Assembly: GCF_933775445.1 (NCBI RefSeq)
Contig: NC_065876.1
Location: forward strand, 620,001-684,000
Direction of reading: 5' to 3'
Length of the DNA: 64,000 nucleotides
Origin: Argentina anserina
Taxonomy: Eukaryota > Streptophyta > Magnoliopsida > Rosales > Rosaceae
Each line of letters starts with the position of its first letter. Position 1 is the stretch's first letter. The position numbers and the translations under genes are program-made. Shown here piece after piece: positions 36,701-47,862 of this stretch. The notes beneath the pieces are model-generated. The model did no database searches, was not told where the DNA came from, and saw only the letters and a program-made list of their open reading frames with translations.

Positions 36701-37851
36701 GTCAGAACTATGAGACAGTCAATCCACCGGGCCTATTACAACCATTACCGGTGCCGGAATCAGTGTTTTGTGACATCTCGATGGACTTTATCGACGGTCT
36801 ACCCCGTTCCCAAGGTAACAACGCCATTTTAGTTGTGGTAGATCGATTAACGAAGTACGGCCACTTTGTTGCTTTGTCCCACCCTTACACGGCATCTCAG
36901 GTTGCTCAGCTCTTTCTCAAGGAAATTTTCCGGCTTCATGGAATGCCACGGTCCATAGTCTCTGATCGAGACCCCATCTTCCTCAGCCACTTTTGGGAGG
37001 CATTTTTTAAGCTTCAAGGGACTCAGTTGTGTCGCAGCTCAGCCTACCATCCGCAATCTGATGGCCAAACCGAGGTTGTAAACCGTTGCTTGGAACATTA
37101 TCTCCGCTGCTTTGTGGCCGACAAGCCTTCTAACTGGTGCGGGTTGCTTCATTGGGCTGAGTGGTGGTACAATACCACCCACCACTCCACAATCAACATG
37201 TCCCCGTTCCAAGCTCTGTATGGCATACCTCCTCCTACAATCCAGCGTTATCTTCCGGGTACTACTGCAGTTAAAGCCGTGGATGTGGATCTGCGCTCTA
37301 GAGATGAACTTATGCAGGACCTTAAGACTAACATGGAGTTGGCCCAGAATAGGATGAAGCAGGCTGCTGATAAGTCTCGCACCGAGCGTGAATTTAAGGT
37401 GGACGATTGGGTTTTCCTGAAATTACACCCCTATCGCCAACGCTCGGTGATCAAAAGGCCCTCTCACAAACTCTCTCCGCGGTTCTATGGCCCCTTCCGA
37501 GTTGTGGCTCGCGTTGGCAAGGTCGCTTACAAGCTGGACTTACCCCCTACTGCTAAGATCCACCCCATTTTTCATGTTTCCCTCCTCAAGCTTCGCTTGG
37601 GAGACACTCTGCCTACCTCTCAGACCTTGCCTGCCTTTGATGACGATGGAAACTTAATTTGGACTCCGGCAAGAGTTCTGGACATTCAGGTTGTGAAGAA
37701 GAAGGGTAAAATGATCACTCAATGGCTGATATTGTGGACTGGTCTCTCTCAGGATGATGCTACTTGGGAAGACGCAGCGTGGGTGATGCAGCAATTTCCT
37801 ACCTTTAGCAACCGAGGACGGCTTGCTACTCAAGGGGGGCAGCCTTGTTAA
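33364..37851 (+). CDS. gag-pol: Chromovirus gag-pol polyprotein with C-terminal chromodomain
   Basis: A 1,495-aa open frame. Capsid (Retrotrans_gag) region about 90-260, with WFNMAERYLQTQRV and FLGGLKPDLQ. Zinc knuckle CHSCDEVWHKHHVC about 325. Protease FVDCGAAMNCL about 400; note DCG where DSG or DTG is usual. Reverse transcriptase with WRFCVDYRALN (about 630) and catalytic FFDDILVYS (about 737). RNase H with IETDASGLGIGAVL (about 880). Integrase with a zinc finger (GHSGYLRT...HCDQCQ), DFIDGLP, IVSDRD and SDGQTEVVNR. C-terminal chromodomain VLDIQVVKKKG...WLILWTGLSQDDATWE (about 1438-1480), which directs integration toward marked chromatin in this group. No internal stop. The stop TAA overlaps the first bases of the 3' LTR. 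Gag's own N-terminus is in a different frame, so the start used is uncertain. Confidence 0.9.
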   Translation: MAHFRLGSPLPDWFNPPSTPPTDPPTWVAGPSRGPTSTGATPPYSAPPTYSTPPHHSPFQQQHPPIIHQHGPGPTPYPQQHPYEYHYRPPRMELPRFYGEDALGWFNMAERYLQTQRVPPADHVATVASFFGPDACMWMSYFEQRNPHATWACFASAFLEHFSAGTDTDFHTALTRLQQTASVDEFIKAFTKLSCRAAGWTDAQLLPLFLGGLKPDLQFDVAALEPRSLSHAQRLARRFELKQSLLRAARLSRPHTWQTNTRSGTYTQNPPAPTPQQNPSHLIQPQSNSPSHSQSTATSFRPRLTGPYRSWPDKDHRERRAQGLCHSCDEVWHKHHVCKKPVLALLECPLLESTPLTQDTPEPEPDSDSDITPLHAITTTTMGEMMRFMGTIDNHPINVFVDCGAAMNCLHPEVARRLGLTIEASVDLCFTSATGHTVRPTGRAINVHLQIQSYNLQTSFLLLAVPGCDLVLGAEWFDTLGLLGWHFRDKVMMFTVDGVTHILQGIRNRPTPPLDQSSLLAIMSSAQLDPSTPPSGPNVSPMAQYDPEISHLLAQFHTLFEPPTSLPPSRPHDHRIPLLPNTGPINVRPYRYPHSQKAELEAQVEDMLTNGLIRPSRSPFSSPVLLVRKKEGTWRFCVDYRALNKVTVKDRFPIPVVDELLDELHGAHFFTKLDLRSGYHQIRMHEDDIPKTAFRTHDGHFEFVVMPFGLSNAPSTFQALMNDLLHPFLRKGVLVFFDDILVYSSDFESHLTLLTEVFHILVTNHLKLKLSKCSFAQTSVNYLGHIISHEGVAMDPDKVNCLQEWPKPQTIKGLRGFLGLAGYYRRFVKNFGLIAQPLTSMLKKDNFLWNPQAEDAFERLKVAVTTAPVLAMPDFSLPFVIETDASGLGIGAVLSQQQHPIAFLSQSLSARNQSLPIYEKEMRAIMFAVEKWRPYLLGHQFTIITDHKTLKHLLDQRISTPAQHKWLSKLLGYDYRIEYRAGHLNPVADALSRRHELFALQSVSSPICDSVAQIHQACLRDPECQLLSQALLEGKPTRKGFKLLNNQLLYKDRWFVPETSEWRAKILNEFHSSLEAGHSGYLRTLVRLSRNFRWPGMRKDVKTFIAHCDQCQRQNYETVNPPGLLQPLPVPESVFCDISMDFIDGLPRSQGNNAILVVVDRLTKYGHFVALSHPYTASQVAQLFLKEIFRLHGMPRSIVSDRDPIFLSHFWEAFFKLQGTQLCRSSAYHPQSDGQTEVVNRCLEHYLRCFVADKPSNWCGLLHWAEWWYNTTHHSTINMSPFQALYGIPPPTIQRYLPGTTAVKAVDVDLRSRDELMQDLKTNMELAQNRMKQAADKSRTEREFKVDDWVFLKLHPYRQRSVIKRPSHKLSPRFYGPFRVVARVGKVAYKLDLPPTAKIHPIFHVSLLKLRLGDTLPTSQTLPAFDDDGNLIWTPARVLDIQVVKKKGKMITQWLILWTGLSQDDATWEDAAWVMQQFPTFSNRGRLATQGGQPC

Positions 37852-38110
37852 GATCACTTCTATCAGACCCACGACATAGCCCAGAACTATGTCTCTTCCT
37901 TGTTGATCCATTAGACCGAAAGAGTAGTAGCTAGCTGTTATCTTGTCTTGACACGATGGTGGTCCTGTACCACGTGTCTTGCGTTCTCTTCAGCAAGAGA
38001 TGGAATGCCATCTACTTATTCTGTATCTTGCAACCCTTCTGGGCATGAATGAAATGAATCCCTTTTGAATTTCCCTTTCTCTTTCCCTAGTTATAGATTG
38101 GTTCCTATCA
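37846..38110 (+). repeat. Chromovirus 3' LTR
   Basis: 265 bp, a near-identical copy of 32671-32935, followed by the CATTG duplication at 38111-38115. Confidence 0.93.
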
Positions 38111-38543
38111 CATTGAGAAACAAAATTCTCCTCATCTTCTTGGATGCAAAGAAAGCCTTTCGCCATAAAGGCCGTCGCTTTTTGGAATCAGATTTCAGTC
38201 CTTTATTTGCTTCATTCTTAGCTTCATCCTTCTTGCTGTTCTTGATCCTCTTCAAATAAGGTTTGTGCTCATCACTGTGTAAAACTGAGAAAGTCCCATC
38301 ATATGATCTTTCAATTTCAACAGACTTCTTGTCTGTTCTGTTCTGGTGAGAAGCATTCTGAGATGTTATTGATGAAGTGGAGATGGGATCTAATGAACAA
38401 GCGATGAAACGCCGCTGTTTGTTGGAATTGGTAGTGGTGGAGAAGAAGAGGAACGTAGAAGCAGGGTTGCTAAAGCAACTTGAAATTTTTGGACCACAGT
38501 CAAGTGTTGCCACTCTCCATATTGTTGATGATGAACAAGCCAT
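38111..38543 (-). pseudogene. EamA/DMT transporter, 5' part of exon 1 (plastid-targeted N-terminus)
   Basis: ATG at 38543 on the minus strand. The first 50 or so residues (MACSSSTIWRVATLDC..., then CFSNPAS and serine/threonine-rich sequence with RRFIACS) look like a chloroplast transit peptide, followed by a charged, lysine-rich stretch. The reading MRRILFLN then meets the end of the chromovirus LTR within an Asn-Ala codon pair. Reading on into the LTR ends at a stop at 38091-38093 after 150 codons, before any transmembrane segment. Removing the element and one CATTG copy restores continuity with 32665-32648 and a proper donor site, which shows that the insertion lies in coding sequence and not in an intron. 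Confidence 0.83.
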
Positions 38544-39082
38544 GCATAAGCTAGATCAGACTTACAGAATCAAACTAGGAAATTCTAAGCCGAAAAGTAA
38601 ATTTTCCCTACAGAATGAAAATTGGGGACCTAGAAAACTCTTTAACTTTAGCCTTTCCTCACTGTTTATCTTGCTTAACTGAAATTAGTCCATGGAAGCA
38701 GAAATGAGATTTGCAGAGACTCTAATTATAAGTGACTTCCGAAATGAGTGGGGTTGGAAGTTTGAACAATTAGAAATGAGAAGAGGACAAACAGCTAATT
38801 TATCCAGGAGAAAATTCTAAACGTGTGGCACATGTGATTTCCATTTACTCCTTAATTTAGGTCGGTGGTCCAAAAAACTTGAGGTCAATCAAAGAAATCA
38901 TGTGTTAAAGGTTCAATAATGATTGACCTCAAGTCAAGAAAGAAAAAAATGGCTTTAACTTGGCTAATATATAATCCACTAGAGTTGAAGATAATATTAC
39001 AATGCAAAAGAAACTATCTGTTAATTATTGCTTGTATGAGTTGTATCAAAAGAAACAGCAAACTAGTAAAACAGAAAGGCCT
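38544..39082. other. Spacer between beta-tubulin and EamA genes
   Basis: 539 bp with the tubulin 3' UTR and the EamA promoter, both genes on the minus strand. Nothing else seen. Confidence 0.5.
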
Positions 39083-41258
39083 TTAATTTTCAGCAATGCC
39101 AACTACCTGGTCGTCTTCTTCATACTCAGCATCTTCCTCAACCGTGGCATCTTGGTACTGTTGATATTCCGCAACGAGATCATTCATGTTACTCTCGGCT
39201 TCGGTGAACTCCATCTCGTCCATACCTTCTCCGGTGTACCAGTGCAAGAAGGCTTTCCTCCTAAACATGGCTGTGAACTGTTCACTTACTCTTCGGAACA
39301 TTTCTTGTATGGAAGTGGAGTTGCCAATGAAAGTTGAAGACATAGTGAGACCTTTAGGCGGTATGTCACAAACACTGGACTTGACATTGTTGGGAATCCA
39401 CTCAACAAAATAGGAGGAGTTCTTGTTCTGCACATTCATCATCTGCTCATCAACTTCTTTTGTGCTCATTTTGCCTCTAAACATGGCTGATGCTGTGAGA
39501 TAACGGCCGTGGCGTGGATCAGCTGCGCACATCATGTTCTTCGCATCCCACATTTGTTGTGTAAGTTCCGGGACACTTAGGAAGCTGTACTGCTGTGAAT
39601 TTCTTGATGTCAGAGGCGCAAATCCCACCATGAAGAAGTGTAGTCGAGGGAATGGGATTAAGTTCACAGCTAGTTTTCGGAGGTCTGAATTTAGCTGACC
39701 AGGGAATCGTAGACAACAAGTGACTCCACTCATGGTTCCCGAGATCAGATGATTCAAATCCCCAACTGCAACAAAAAGGGAACGAAGATTACCCAAATCA
39801 GGCTACTTAACTTTCAGTATCACAAGAAAATAATTCATAGAATCATAATTATGTGCAGTACTCAAAAACAAAAGAGACTTAATCTGGATGAATTGCATAT
39901 AATACCGAATGTTAAGAGTGGATTCAACTTACAGTTTGGGGTGGTGAGCTTGAGAGTCCTTAAGCAGATATCATAGAGGGCTTCATTGTCAAGGACCATA
40001 CACTCATCCGCATTCTCAACAAGTTGGTGAACAGAAAGCGTTGCATTATAAGGCTCCACGACGGTGTCCGACACCTTTGGAGATGGAAATACAGAGAAAG
40101 TGAGCATCATTCGGTCCGGAAATTCTTCTCTGATCTTTGAAATGAGCAGGGTTCCCATTCCAGACCCAGTTCCACCACCAAGTGAATGACATACTTGAAA
40201 TCCTACATTGAGCAAAGGGGCTCCACATCAGTACAATGTCAAGGTGTCTTTCTTCAGCCTTGGAATATATAAATGAGTTTCATCTTAGATTAAGTTCAAT
40301 TTAAGATGCTCTTTCTGTAATGTTTTAACCACAACAATATAAAACAAGTGGAGAACATTGTCATAGAACCTATGGTATGTTAGAACTCCAACATGGTAAA
40401 TGAAAAATCCAATCCTGCAGAATGTGATGCGTCTTTTTCTCTCTTCTGCCAATAACTTGTTAATGGATTTGACTAAAACAGAGCAAAACCAGGTATTGCG
40501 GCCTTGCTCATATATTTCATATCAAAGATTAAAAACAATTTTTTGGTGGCATCGAAGCCCTAATCAAATAGTATCATATTTACAACAAGAACACATTAGT
40601 CCATCAGAACACGAGTTCTCAAAACTGTGATATAAGCACATCAGTTTTCATCACGAAAGTACAATGCTATTCAGACTATCGAAACTCCGGAGTGTGACAT
40701 ATGATCAAGTGCATGCTACATACAAAAATGACTAATCCAGTCGCTCTTGACTCTCGGTTTTCAATATTACGGAACACTATACTAAACTATTTCTCGCATA
40801 TAAACCATGTAGACTAATCAAATACAAGTTACAATATATATGATCACAGAAATATAGTACGTACCTTGCAAGCAATCACAACTCTCAGCCTCCTTCCTAA
40901 CAACATCGAGCACCGAATCAATGAGCTCTGCGCCTTCCGTGTAATGCCCTTTCGCCCAGTTGTTGCCGGCGCCGGACTGCCCGAACACGAAGTTATCTGG
41001 CCGGAAAATCTGCCCGTACGGCCCGGCCCTAATGCTGTCCATGGTACCAGGTTCCAAGTCCATGAGCACCGCCCGAGGCACGTACCGACCGCCGCTGGCT
41101 TCGTTGTAATAGACATTGACTCTCTCCAACTGTATATCGGCGGTGCCGTTGTACCCTCCGGTCGGGTCTATGCCGTGCTCGTCGCAGACCACCTCCCAGA
41201 ACTTGGACCCTATTTGGTTCCCGCATTGCCCTCCCTGGATGTGAAGGATCTCTCTCAT
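39083..41258 (-). CDS. TUB: Beta-tubulin
   Basis: Beta subunit of microtubules; it binds an exchangeable GTP. Three exons on the minus strand: 41258-40865 (394 nt), 40202-39933 (270 nt) and 39765-39083 (683 nt). Total 1,347 nt, 448 aa. The 394/270 exon lengths and both intron places are the standard plant beta-tubulin structure. It begins [15 protein letters not shown], the autoregulatory MREI start. The GTP-binding glycine loop GGGTGSGMG is in exon 2. Exon 3 holds [34 protein letters not shown] and the acidic tail ([10 protein letters not shown]). No defect seen. The isotype cannot be set from this alone. A TATAAGTA motif lies about 75-80 bp upstream of the ATG. Confidence 0.97.
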
Positions 41259-41332
41259 TTCGGGGTTTCGTGTAACTGATAGTGAGCTTTTGGAGGGAAA
41301 GGGGGAGTAGTGGTGGTAATGGTTACTCTACT

Positions 41333-41340
41333 TACTTATA
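41333..41340 (-). promoter_or_regulatory. Probable TATA box of the beta-tubulin gene
   Basis: TATAAGTA on the minus strand, about 75 bp upstream of the start codon. Confidence 0.5.
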
Positions 41341-44300
41341 CGGAGGGGGCAGGGAGATGATCAGACGGTGAAGGATGAAGAGAGGAATCTGACTGCTGAG
41401 GAGTGTCCGACCAAATGTGAGTGGGGTGTGGCGGTTGGTTAGTTTCGGACGTGAAGAGTTTGCCATTTGTGATTGTTTGATTTAGTCTTGCCGGCTTAAC
41501 AGGGCCAAGCATTTACTTGCTTACCTCTTGAAAATTGGCTTTGATTTTACTTATAATTGTGCATGAATTAGAGAAATACCATCCATATAATGCCCAAAAT
41601 GGCGTTTGTGATGTTTTTTCTAGGGCTAAATTGCTTCAGTAACTTCATAGCTTAATTATGATCTCAGACCCAGTTATACCGGTTTGGTAAATTACAACGT
41701 TATGGATTTTTTAAATTTAAACAAATAAATTATTATTTTTGAAACGTAATAGGGAAACCCAGATCCAATAGGGGACTCTATTGGGCTTACCCAAAGCCAT
41801 TTCAAGCCTAGAACAATGCCAAGAAGTTTTTTGATACTTTGATTCATGCAATAGTTGCAACTTTCATCTGCAAGTAACAACTAACAACTATGTTGGATAG
41901 ACTTCCAAAAAAAAATTTGTTGGATGGTGGTATTTCTTCAATAATCCTATCCAACAATGCGCATTTCTTTTCAAGTACTTTCATGAATTCAGCAAGTCCC
42001 ATCAACCTAAACTTATTGGCCTAAAATGGAGTTGTTGCTCTTTCTTTTCACTCACGTTATAATTATAAGATCGAAATACAAGTATAAAACAGAAGAGAAA
42101 GTAACTATATATTCATCGACATAGTTATCAAAATAAATGATATTTTCCAAAGAGAACGAAAACAAAAGGACATGATGACATGCACTATAAAGAAGTAGTT
42201 GGGCAAAACACACAAAATCTAAATCGTACAAGATATCGATTGCTCTATCATATTCTGAAAATTCGTTTTCCCTCTGGCCTTTTAGATTCCGTTCATCTGA
42301 TAAGGCAAGGTGTGTTATTTTCAGCTTGTATACTTATTTGTGTATGAAACCAGGAAAGTAAGTTCCCATTTCGTTAGTTATCGACATAAAAATAGTTCCC
42401 ATTTCGTTTTTGGCATACAAGAGATATGTAGGTAGAGTACTTCAACTTTCTTGGTTTTGAGATTGATCCTTGATTTTCATTTCCAACCTTACATATATCC
42501 CTACTATTATAAAACGGACACCTAAAAATTTAACTAAATTGTAAACTTCTAAATATACTCAATTATGATTTGTACTGACAAACAACCTACTAAAAGTGTT
42601 ATGGTCAAAACTAAATAAATTAATTGAAAAATATTTTTTTTCTCATATTTTAACCAACTACTTCTCACGAAGATAATACCTATTTTCTCACATATAGGGG
42701 GTGAAACTTTGATGAAGATCCGATTCAAATATATCGTGTCAGATACAAGAGAGACGAGTAGTCTCCATACACACAGAGATGATCGAGATCGATGAAGATG
42801 ACCTCAGAGTCATAACAATTACAACAAAGAACGAATGACCATCCCACGTACTGGAATAAGAAATCACATGACATGAAAATACTTAACCGAGAGAGGTGAA
42901 TTTCTAGTCTGCTGTCTCTCCACTTCTGTGTTAAACTAGCTGGTATGTTATGGCTATGTCTAAGCAGTCCTAGGTATTGTCAATGTCGTCTCTGCAGCTA
43001 GTGTGCTGTTTCCATTTCTTACTAGCGAGCTCGCCAGACTTGATCGGTCAAAACAGCACCGCCTTCAAAATTAGAGGGCAGCCCTTGCCTGATTGACCAC
43101 GAACTCCAATATATATGTAGTTAGGGTTTTGGATTCCTTTAATTAGCTTCTACCTTGTATATTTGAATATTGTAGATTTGCAAGGTATCGATAAATCTAC
43201 GGTTCGGCTCTAATCTTCTGGGCCGGGGGTCGATTAATTGTAACTAGCATGGCTAGCTCAAACATTCATTCTGTGAGTTGAATAATGCTAAAGTATTGCC
43301 TATTATTGGTCCAAAAATGGGATCTAAATAGGAATAAATATCTCTCCCATGTGAATACAATTACATTCTTGTCAGATTAGAGATGAATGAACGACCATAT
43401 TATAATATTAATATAATTACATTCTTGTCAGATTAGGGGACCATTTTGTTTGCATTCATGAAGGACAATAATATCATCTAGGTAAATAAAGATCTGGGTT
43501 TTCCGGGCACTTGTATGAAGGACTGTAGTGGTGGAATGGAGCTCAATCAACGTTAAGAGACAAAGGAATTCCTTCACAAAGTCCGAAATGAGAGTTAAAA
43601 TGAAGACAAATTATTCATTTGGAATTTGGACGGGTGTCGGCATAAAATGTACGTACTATATTACAACTGTTATAGTACGTAGCTAGTCGTATACAGCTCC
43701 CATTTCATTTTATTCTGCTCATACTAGCAAACTATTTTGTCCTACTACTACGTACTACTACTCGCTCCAACAGCTTAGCCAAGTAAAATTGAATTTGATC
43801 GATGAGTAAATCAATAGACTTATATGTTGGGTCCAGTAGTTCAGGTATTAACATTAACCACCCTACTGTATGAAAGTTGCAATACGTAGGTAAACGTAAA
43901 CCCAGTACGTCCAGAAGGGTTTCCAGAATAACATATATGTTAATATACGTAGCTCCTGATTTTAAGGGATTATGAGAGGCAAAAAATAATGAAGCAGACA
44001 ATGCATGCATGAATCGATCAGAGAGAACAGTAATGTATATGAGACCATACACATATCTAACTAGATAACCTAGCTGGCTGTGTCTCTGTCTCTTATTCCA
44101 AGTAGTGAGTGAGTGAGTGAGAAAACTTCTAGCTTATATGTTTTTGTCTGTGTGTATCTGGACTCTGCACCTAGCTAGCTAAAGTGCTTAAGCCATGAGC
44201 GATGCTTTGGGAAGTAGCAACATAAACAGTGAAAAGGGACGATGCTTATATTTGCAGAAGGAAGAAGAAAAACAGTGGCAGAAGAAAAGGGACGATGCTG

Positions 44301-44752
44301 CTTATTGCCGAGGAACCGTTTTGGATCCATGTAATCCCCGCCCTTGGATAGTATATACATATTGTGTATTTATAATGAATCTGGTATATTAATTAGCTAA
44401 CATTGTGATCAGTACGTAGATTTTCTCGTAATTCATTTCTGCTCGAGACATAAAGCTAAGTCGGCTTTGTCTCCTCTCCCAATTCTAAGTTAATTGGCTT
44501 TTTCGTTTGTTTTCTCTCTGATCTGCATGCACCTGTATCACTGTGTATGTAGCCTGTGTGCTATGTCAGTCCCGTTAGATACTCGATCTCATACATCGAT
44601 GATCGATCAGACAGACAATACAATTCTCACTCGTCACTTGTCCATCTCTTATTAAACCTCTCAATTAAATTATTACCCCATCCTTCATGCATGCATTGAA
44701 ATAAGGGCCAAATATCATCTGACATACATGCATATTCTTCTATATATATATA
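41341..44752. other. Intergenic DNA upstream of beta-tubulin
   Basis: No gene recognised. It has a 10-bp inverted pair TGTTGGATAG/CTATCCAACA at 41891-41900 and 41947-41956, and an (AGTG)n run near 44104-44121. Confidence 0.5.
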
Positions 44753-45641
44753 TGTAGAACGATAATTTAAAAACAAATAAGAATGCAGACACTTGTACAA
44801 ATAAAATGTGATTTATTAAATATCAAGGCGCGGGGTTACAATCTTTGTGAACTCCTCTAATTCTATCTCTGTATATGACTTAGTTCAAGGGTGACGTGCA
44901 CTTGATCTTGAGAATTTCAGTTTGATTTGGATTTGGATTTGATGAACAACGAGCGATTTGACCGCTTGATGATTCTTCGTGGACTTGAGTTTGGATTTGG
45001 ATTTGATGAAGAACGAGCGATTTTGCCGCTTGACGATTCTTCATGGATTTGAGTTTGGATTTGGATTTAATAAAGAACGAGCGATTTGGTGGCTTAACGA
45101 TTCTTCATGGATTTGGTGATCTTCGTGGACTTAAGAGACTTCGGTTTTTGTCGAGAGTGATCTTGCTCAAGTGATTTTCTCTCTTCTTCTCAAGGCAAAA
45201 ATCCCCCCTCTCTTTATGTTGAAGGTGGTATTTATAGTGTCAATACTTCCATTTTGTAGAATATTTTAATGACACTAAAATAATAAATTTCTTTAATTGT
45301 ATAATTAAATCAATATTATTTTCTTATTAATTTAAAATTAGTTATTCTCATAACTAAATTAATCAGAAAATAATTGACTTAATTATAACCGTTAAGAAAA
45401 ATTTATTAATTTAATCAAATGTCCGATTACCATTTCAATCGTCAATAACATTCAATTTCTAATTAAAGTCGGAATCACGTAGCTTCGATTACGATCATCC
45501 GTTTATGTGCTGACGCGAATTTTATTCGGATTCGTACTGACTTTTTTGACTTTTGGGCCACATGTGCAATTTTGTCGGGTTCTTGGTCGATTTAATCATT
45601 TAATGAAAATGATTTACTTCATTAAATTTGTTGTGTCTACA
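44753..45641 (-). mobile_element. Solo LTR, copy 2 (same family as 21865-22744)
   Basis: An 889-bp copy in the same orientation as copy 1, with the same TGTAGA...TCTACA ends, TATA box (near 45231-45240 on the minus strand) and internal tandem units of about 64 bp (about 44915-45120). The copies differ by scattered substitutions and small indels. Homology stops exactly at the termini, which defines the element. The flanks ATATA and ATGTG are not a clean duplication. Confidence 0.7.
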
Positions 45642-46355
45642 ATGTGTGTGTATATTTTAAATCTCTATGACTTTGGTGGCTTGAAGGCCAGATTAATCGA
45701 AGCTGACATATATATATATATATGGAGATACTGTTACTTATTTATCTATTGGTTAAGGAAATTAATACCAACTAACGAAGTTGATCCGGATAAATGAGAT
45801 ATTGAGATTGCTTTGAACATATTACAGTTAATTAATCTTCTACGTACATTTGCATATAGTCAAACCAATACGTTAAAGTTGAGGAAGATATATAGCTAGC
45901 ATATTAGATAGCCAGTACTACTGTTCTTATGCGGTGAAGATGGAACAAAGTTGTCTTAGATATCTTTCTTCAGTCTTCTCTTACTGTTGTTTTGTTCTTC
46001 TCTCACGCGAAGTTAGAAAACTTTTGTTGTTATTACTACATATTGAATTCAATGTAGTCTTGCGGATTAATTTCACGCATGCTATGAATACATGTATTCC
46101 GGCCCTACCTAGCTCGATGGGAGGACATGGATTTATATTGCAACAAATGCTTGAAACTTGAAAGACATAATTAAGTCGACACTTGACTTGACACATGCAA
46201 ATTTTCCGTCCTTTATTTTAAGCGTTGTGAGAACCGATTGATCGTACGCACTACGCACTGGTTGTAATTAAGAGCAGACCTAGACACCTTCATATATTTC
46301 TATAGATTGATATATGGAACATACGTTTTTGCTGTTACTGATTGGGACGCACCAT

Positions 46356-46387
<32 letters not shown>

Positions 46388-46395
46388 TGCTATAA
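45642..46395. other. Intergenic DNA with CA/TA microsatellites
   Basis: Short (TA)n run near 45708-45721 and a (CA)n(TA)n tract at about 46355-46387. No gene seen. Confidence 0.5.
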
Positions 46396-46398
46396 TAA

Positions 46399-46849
46399 GA
46401 GCATCTCCAACAATTTTACTATAATTTCTCTATTATAGAGAAGTAAATTATAAAATCTTCAAAAAAATCATTGTCAAACTCCAACAACTTCTCTAATTTG
46501 CAGATTCACTATTTTATTATTATAATATAAAATTAACATCTTAATTTATTATCATAATAAAATAATCTCAATTTAATTGAAGAGAGAGAAATGTGGTAAG
46601 AGATCAATAATGTCTTCATATTTCAAACCATTGAGATTGAAAGAAAAGTGGAGAGAGACATAGAGATTGATAAAACATTTACGATTGTCATCCTGCAAAT
46701 ATTTTTAGAGAATCTGCAAATTTGGAGGAGTAAGCACTTTGTCTTATCACTTTCTTTATTTTATAGAATGGGATGGAGAAACTGTTTCAGTGAAAAAATA
46801 CCAAAATTTTACAAATTCCTCATTTTTATGTAAAATGCCAAAGATGCTC
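46399..46849. mobile_element. Tourist-like (PIF/Harbinger) MITE
   Basis: A 451-bp segment starts GAGCATCTCCAAC and ends AGATGCTC, with 3-bp TAA duplications on both sides (46396-46398 and 46850-46852). GAGCATCTCCAAC termini and a TAA target are typical of plant Tourist-like MITEs. The ends are imperfectly inverted and there is no transposase. Confidence 0.65.
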
Positions 46850-46852
46850 TAA

Positions 46853-47191
46853 CTAATGAAAAAAGATACAACGACTAACGATCTCAATTACTTCGCAGTA
46901 CGTTGCTTTAAGTCTTGTGGGGATGGATGAATTTTCATGGACATGTTCCCCCAGCATGTTAACTTGTAAATGCACGCAAGATGAATGTAGGCAATCATTC
47001 AAGCAAGAAAGAAGCTTTTTATACAGTATAAGAGACCGGAAACATTTTTGTTGAATTAACCTGGAAGTATATACAAGAGGTAAGAGTAAGAAGTTCTTAC
47101 TACGTTGTTCTCTATAAATCTAAAACTAATCACCATTAATTAACGGATACATAAGCCTTTAGAAAAATTACCGAGTTTAAATTTTCTATTT
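46853..47191. other. Intergenic spacer
   Basis: Nothing recognised. Confidence 0.4.
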
Positions 47192-47200
47192 AAAATAAGG

Positions 47201-47824
47201 AAAATGTTTTAGTACCGTAATATGACGCCAGATCCGGCGCTGCAATCCCACGTGACATGTCACCTCATCTTACTATGTCAATAATTACAATAATCACAAA
47301 ATGTCATTTTAAATTAAAAGATAATTATATTCTTATTAATTCAACGACTCTAGATTATTATATAAAAAATTGTAGTTTGTTTATATCATTTATTTTTCAA
47401 AATGCTTTCAAAATATAATTAAAAAAATACGATATATACAAAGTAGGCTTGAATATATAGATATATATATATATGTGTGTGTGTGTGTGCTTATATGGTA
47501 ATTGTATTAATTAATTATAGTCATTAATTAATTTTGTTTTTAAATTAATTAAATAAGAAAGTCATGAATCTTGACATATTTATCATTAAACAGATTACCA
47601 TCGACATAATTGTATTAAATATGGTATTTATTAAGATATGTATATTCTAGGAAAAATAACATTTGTTACCTCACATATCTCCTTAAAATCGATTATACCC
47701 TAACAAAAGAATATTTAATTAAAAAAACCCAAAAGAATCTTACCAAAACTTTTCATTTAAATAATAATAAATATAAATATTGTAGTAATATTACATCGTC
47801 TGAAATTTAAAAATAAATATACTT

Positions 47825-47862
<38 letters not shown>

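Larger units (their letters stand above)
32671..38110 (+). mobile_element. Ty3/gypsy chromovirus (Reina-like) inserted in the EamA gene
   Basis: A 5,440-bp element with 265-bp LTRs (32671-32935 and 37846-38110). I find a single difference between the LTRs, CCCAAAG against CCGAAAG. The flanking 5-bp duplication CATTG (32666-32670 and 38111-38115) is perfect. The primer site TGGTATCAGAG is at 32939-32949, and a GGGGGGC-containing purine tract lies before the 3' LTR. Order gag-protease-RT-RNase H-integrase-chromodomain makes it a chromovirus; short LTRs and small size point to the Reina clade. It lies antisense to the host gene. The nearly identical LTRs indicate a young insertion. Confidence 0.95.

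Noticed and set aside
32109..38543. Chromovirus as an intronic insertion in the EamA gene
   Set aside because: The donor GTATGT lies 3' of the insertion on the gene's strand, and coding continuity is restored exactly by removing the element, so the insertion is in exon 1.
42499..42525. Helitron-like 5' start (CCTACTATTATAAAA)
   Set aside because: It is not preceded by the expected TC start, and no CTRR end with a hairpin was found downstream.
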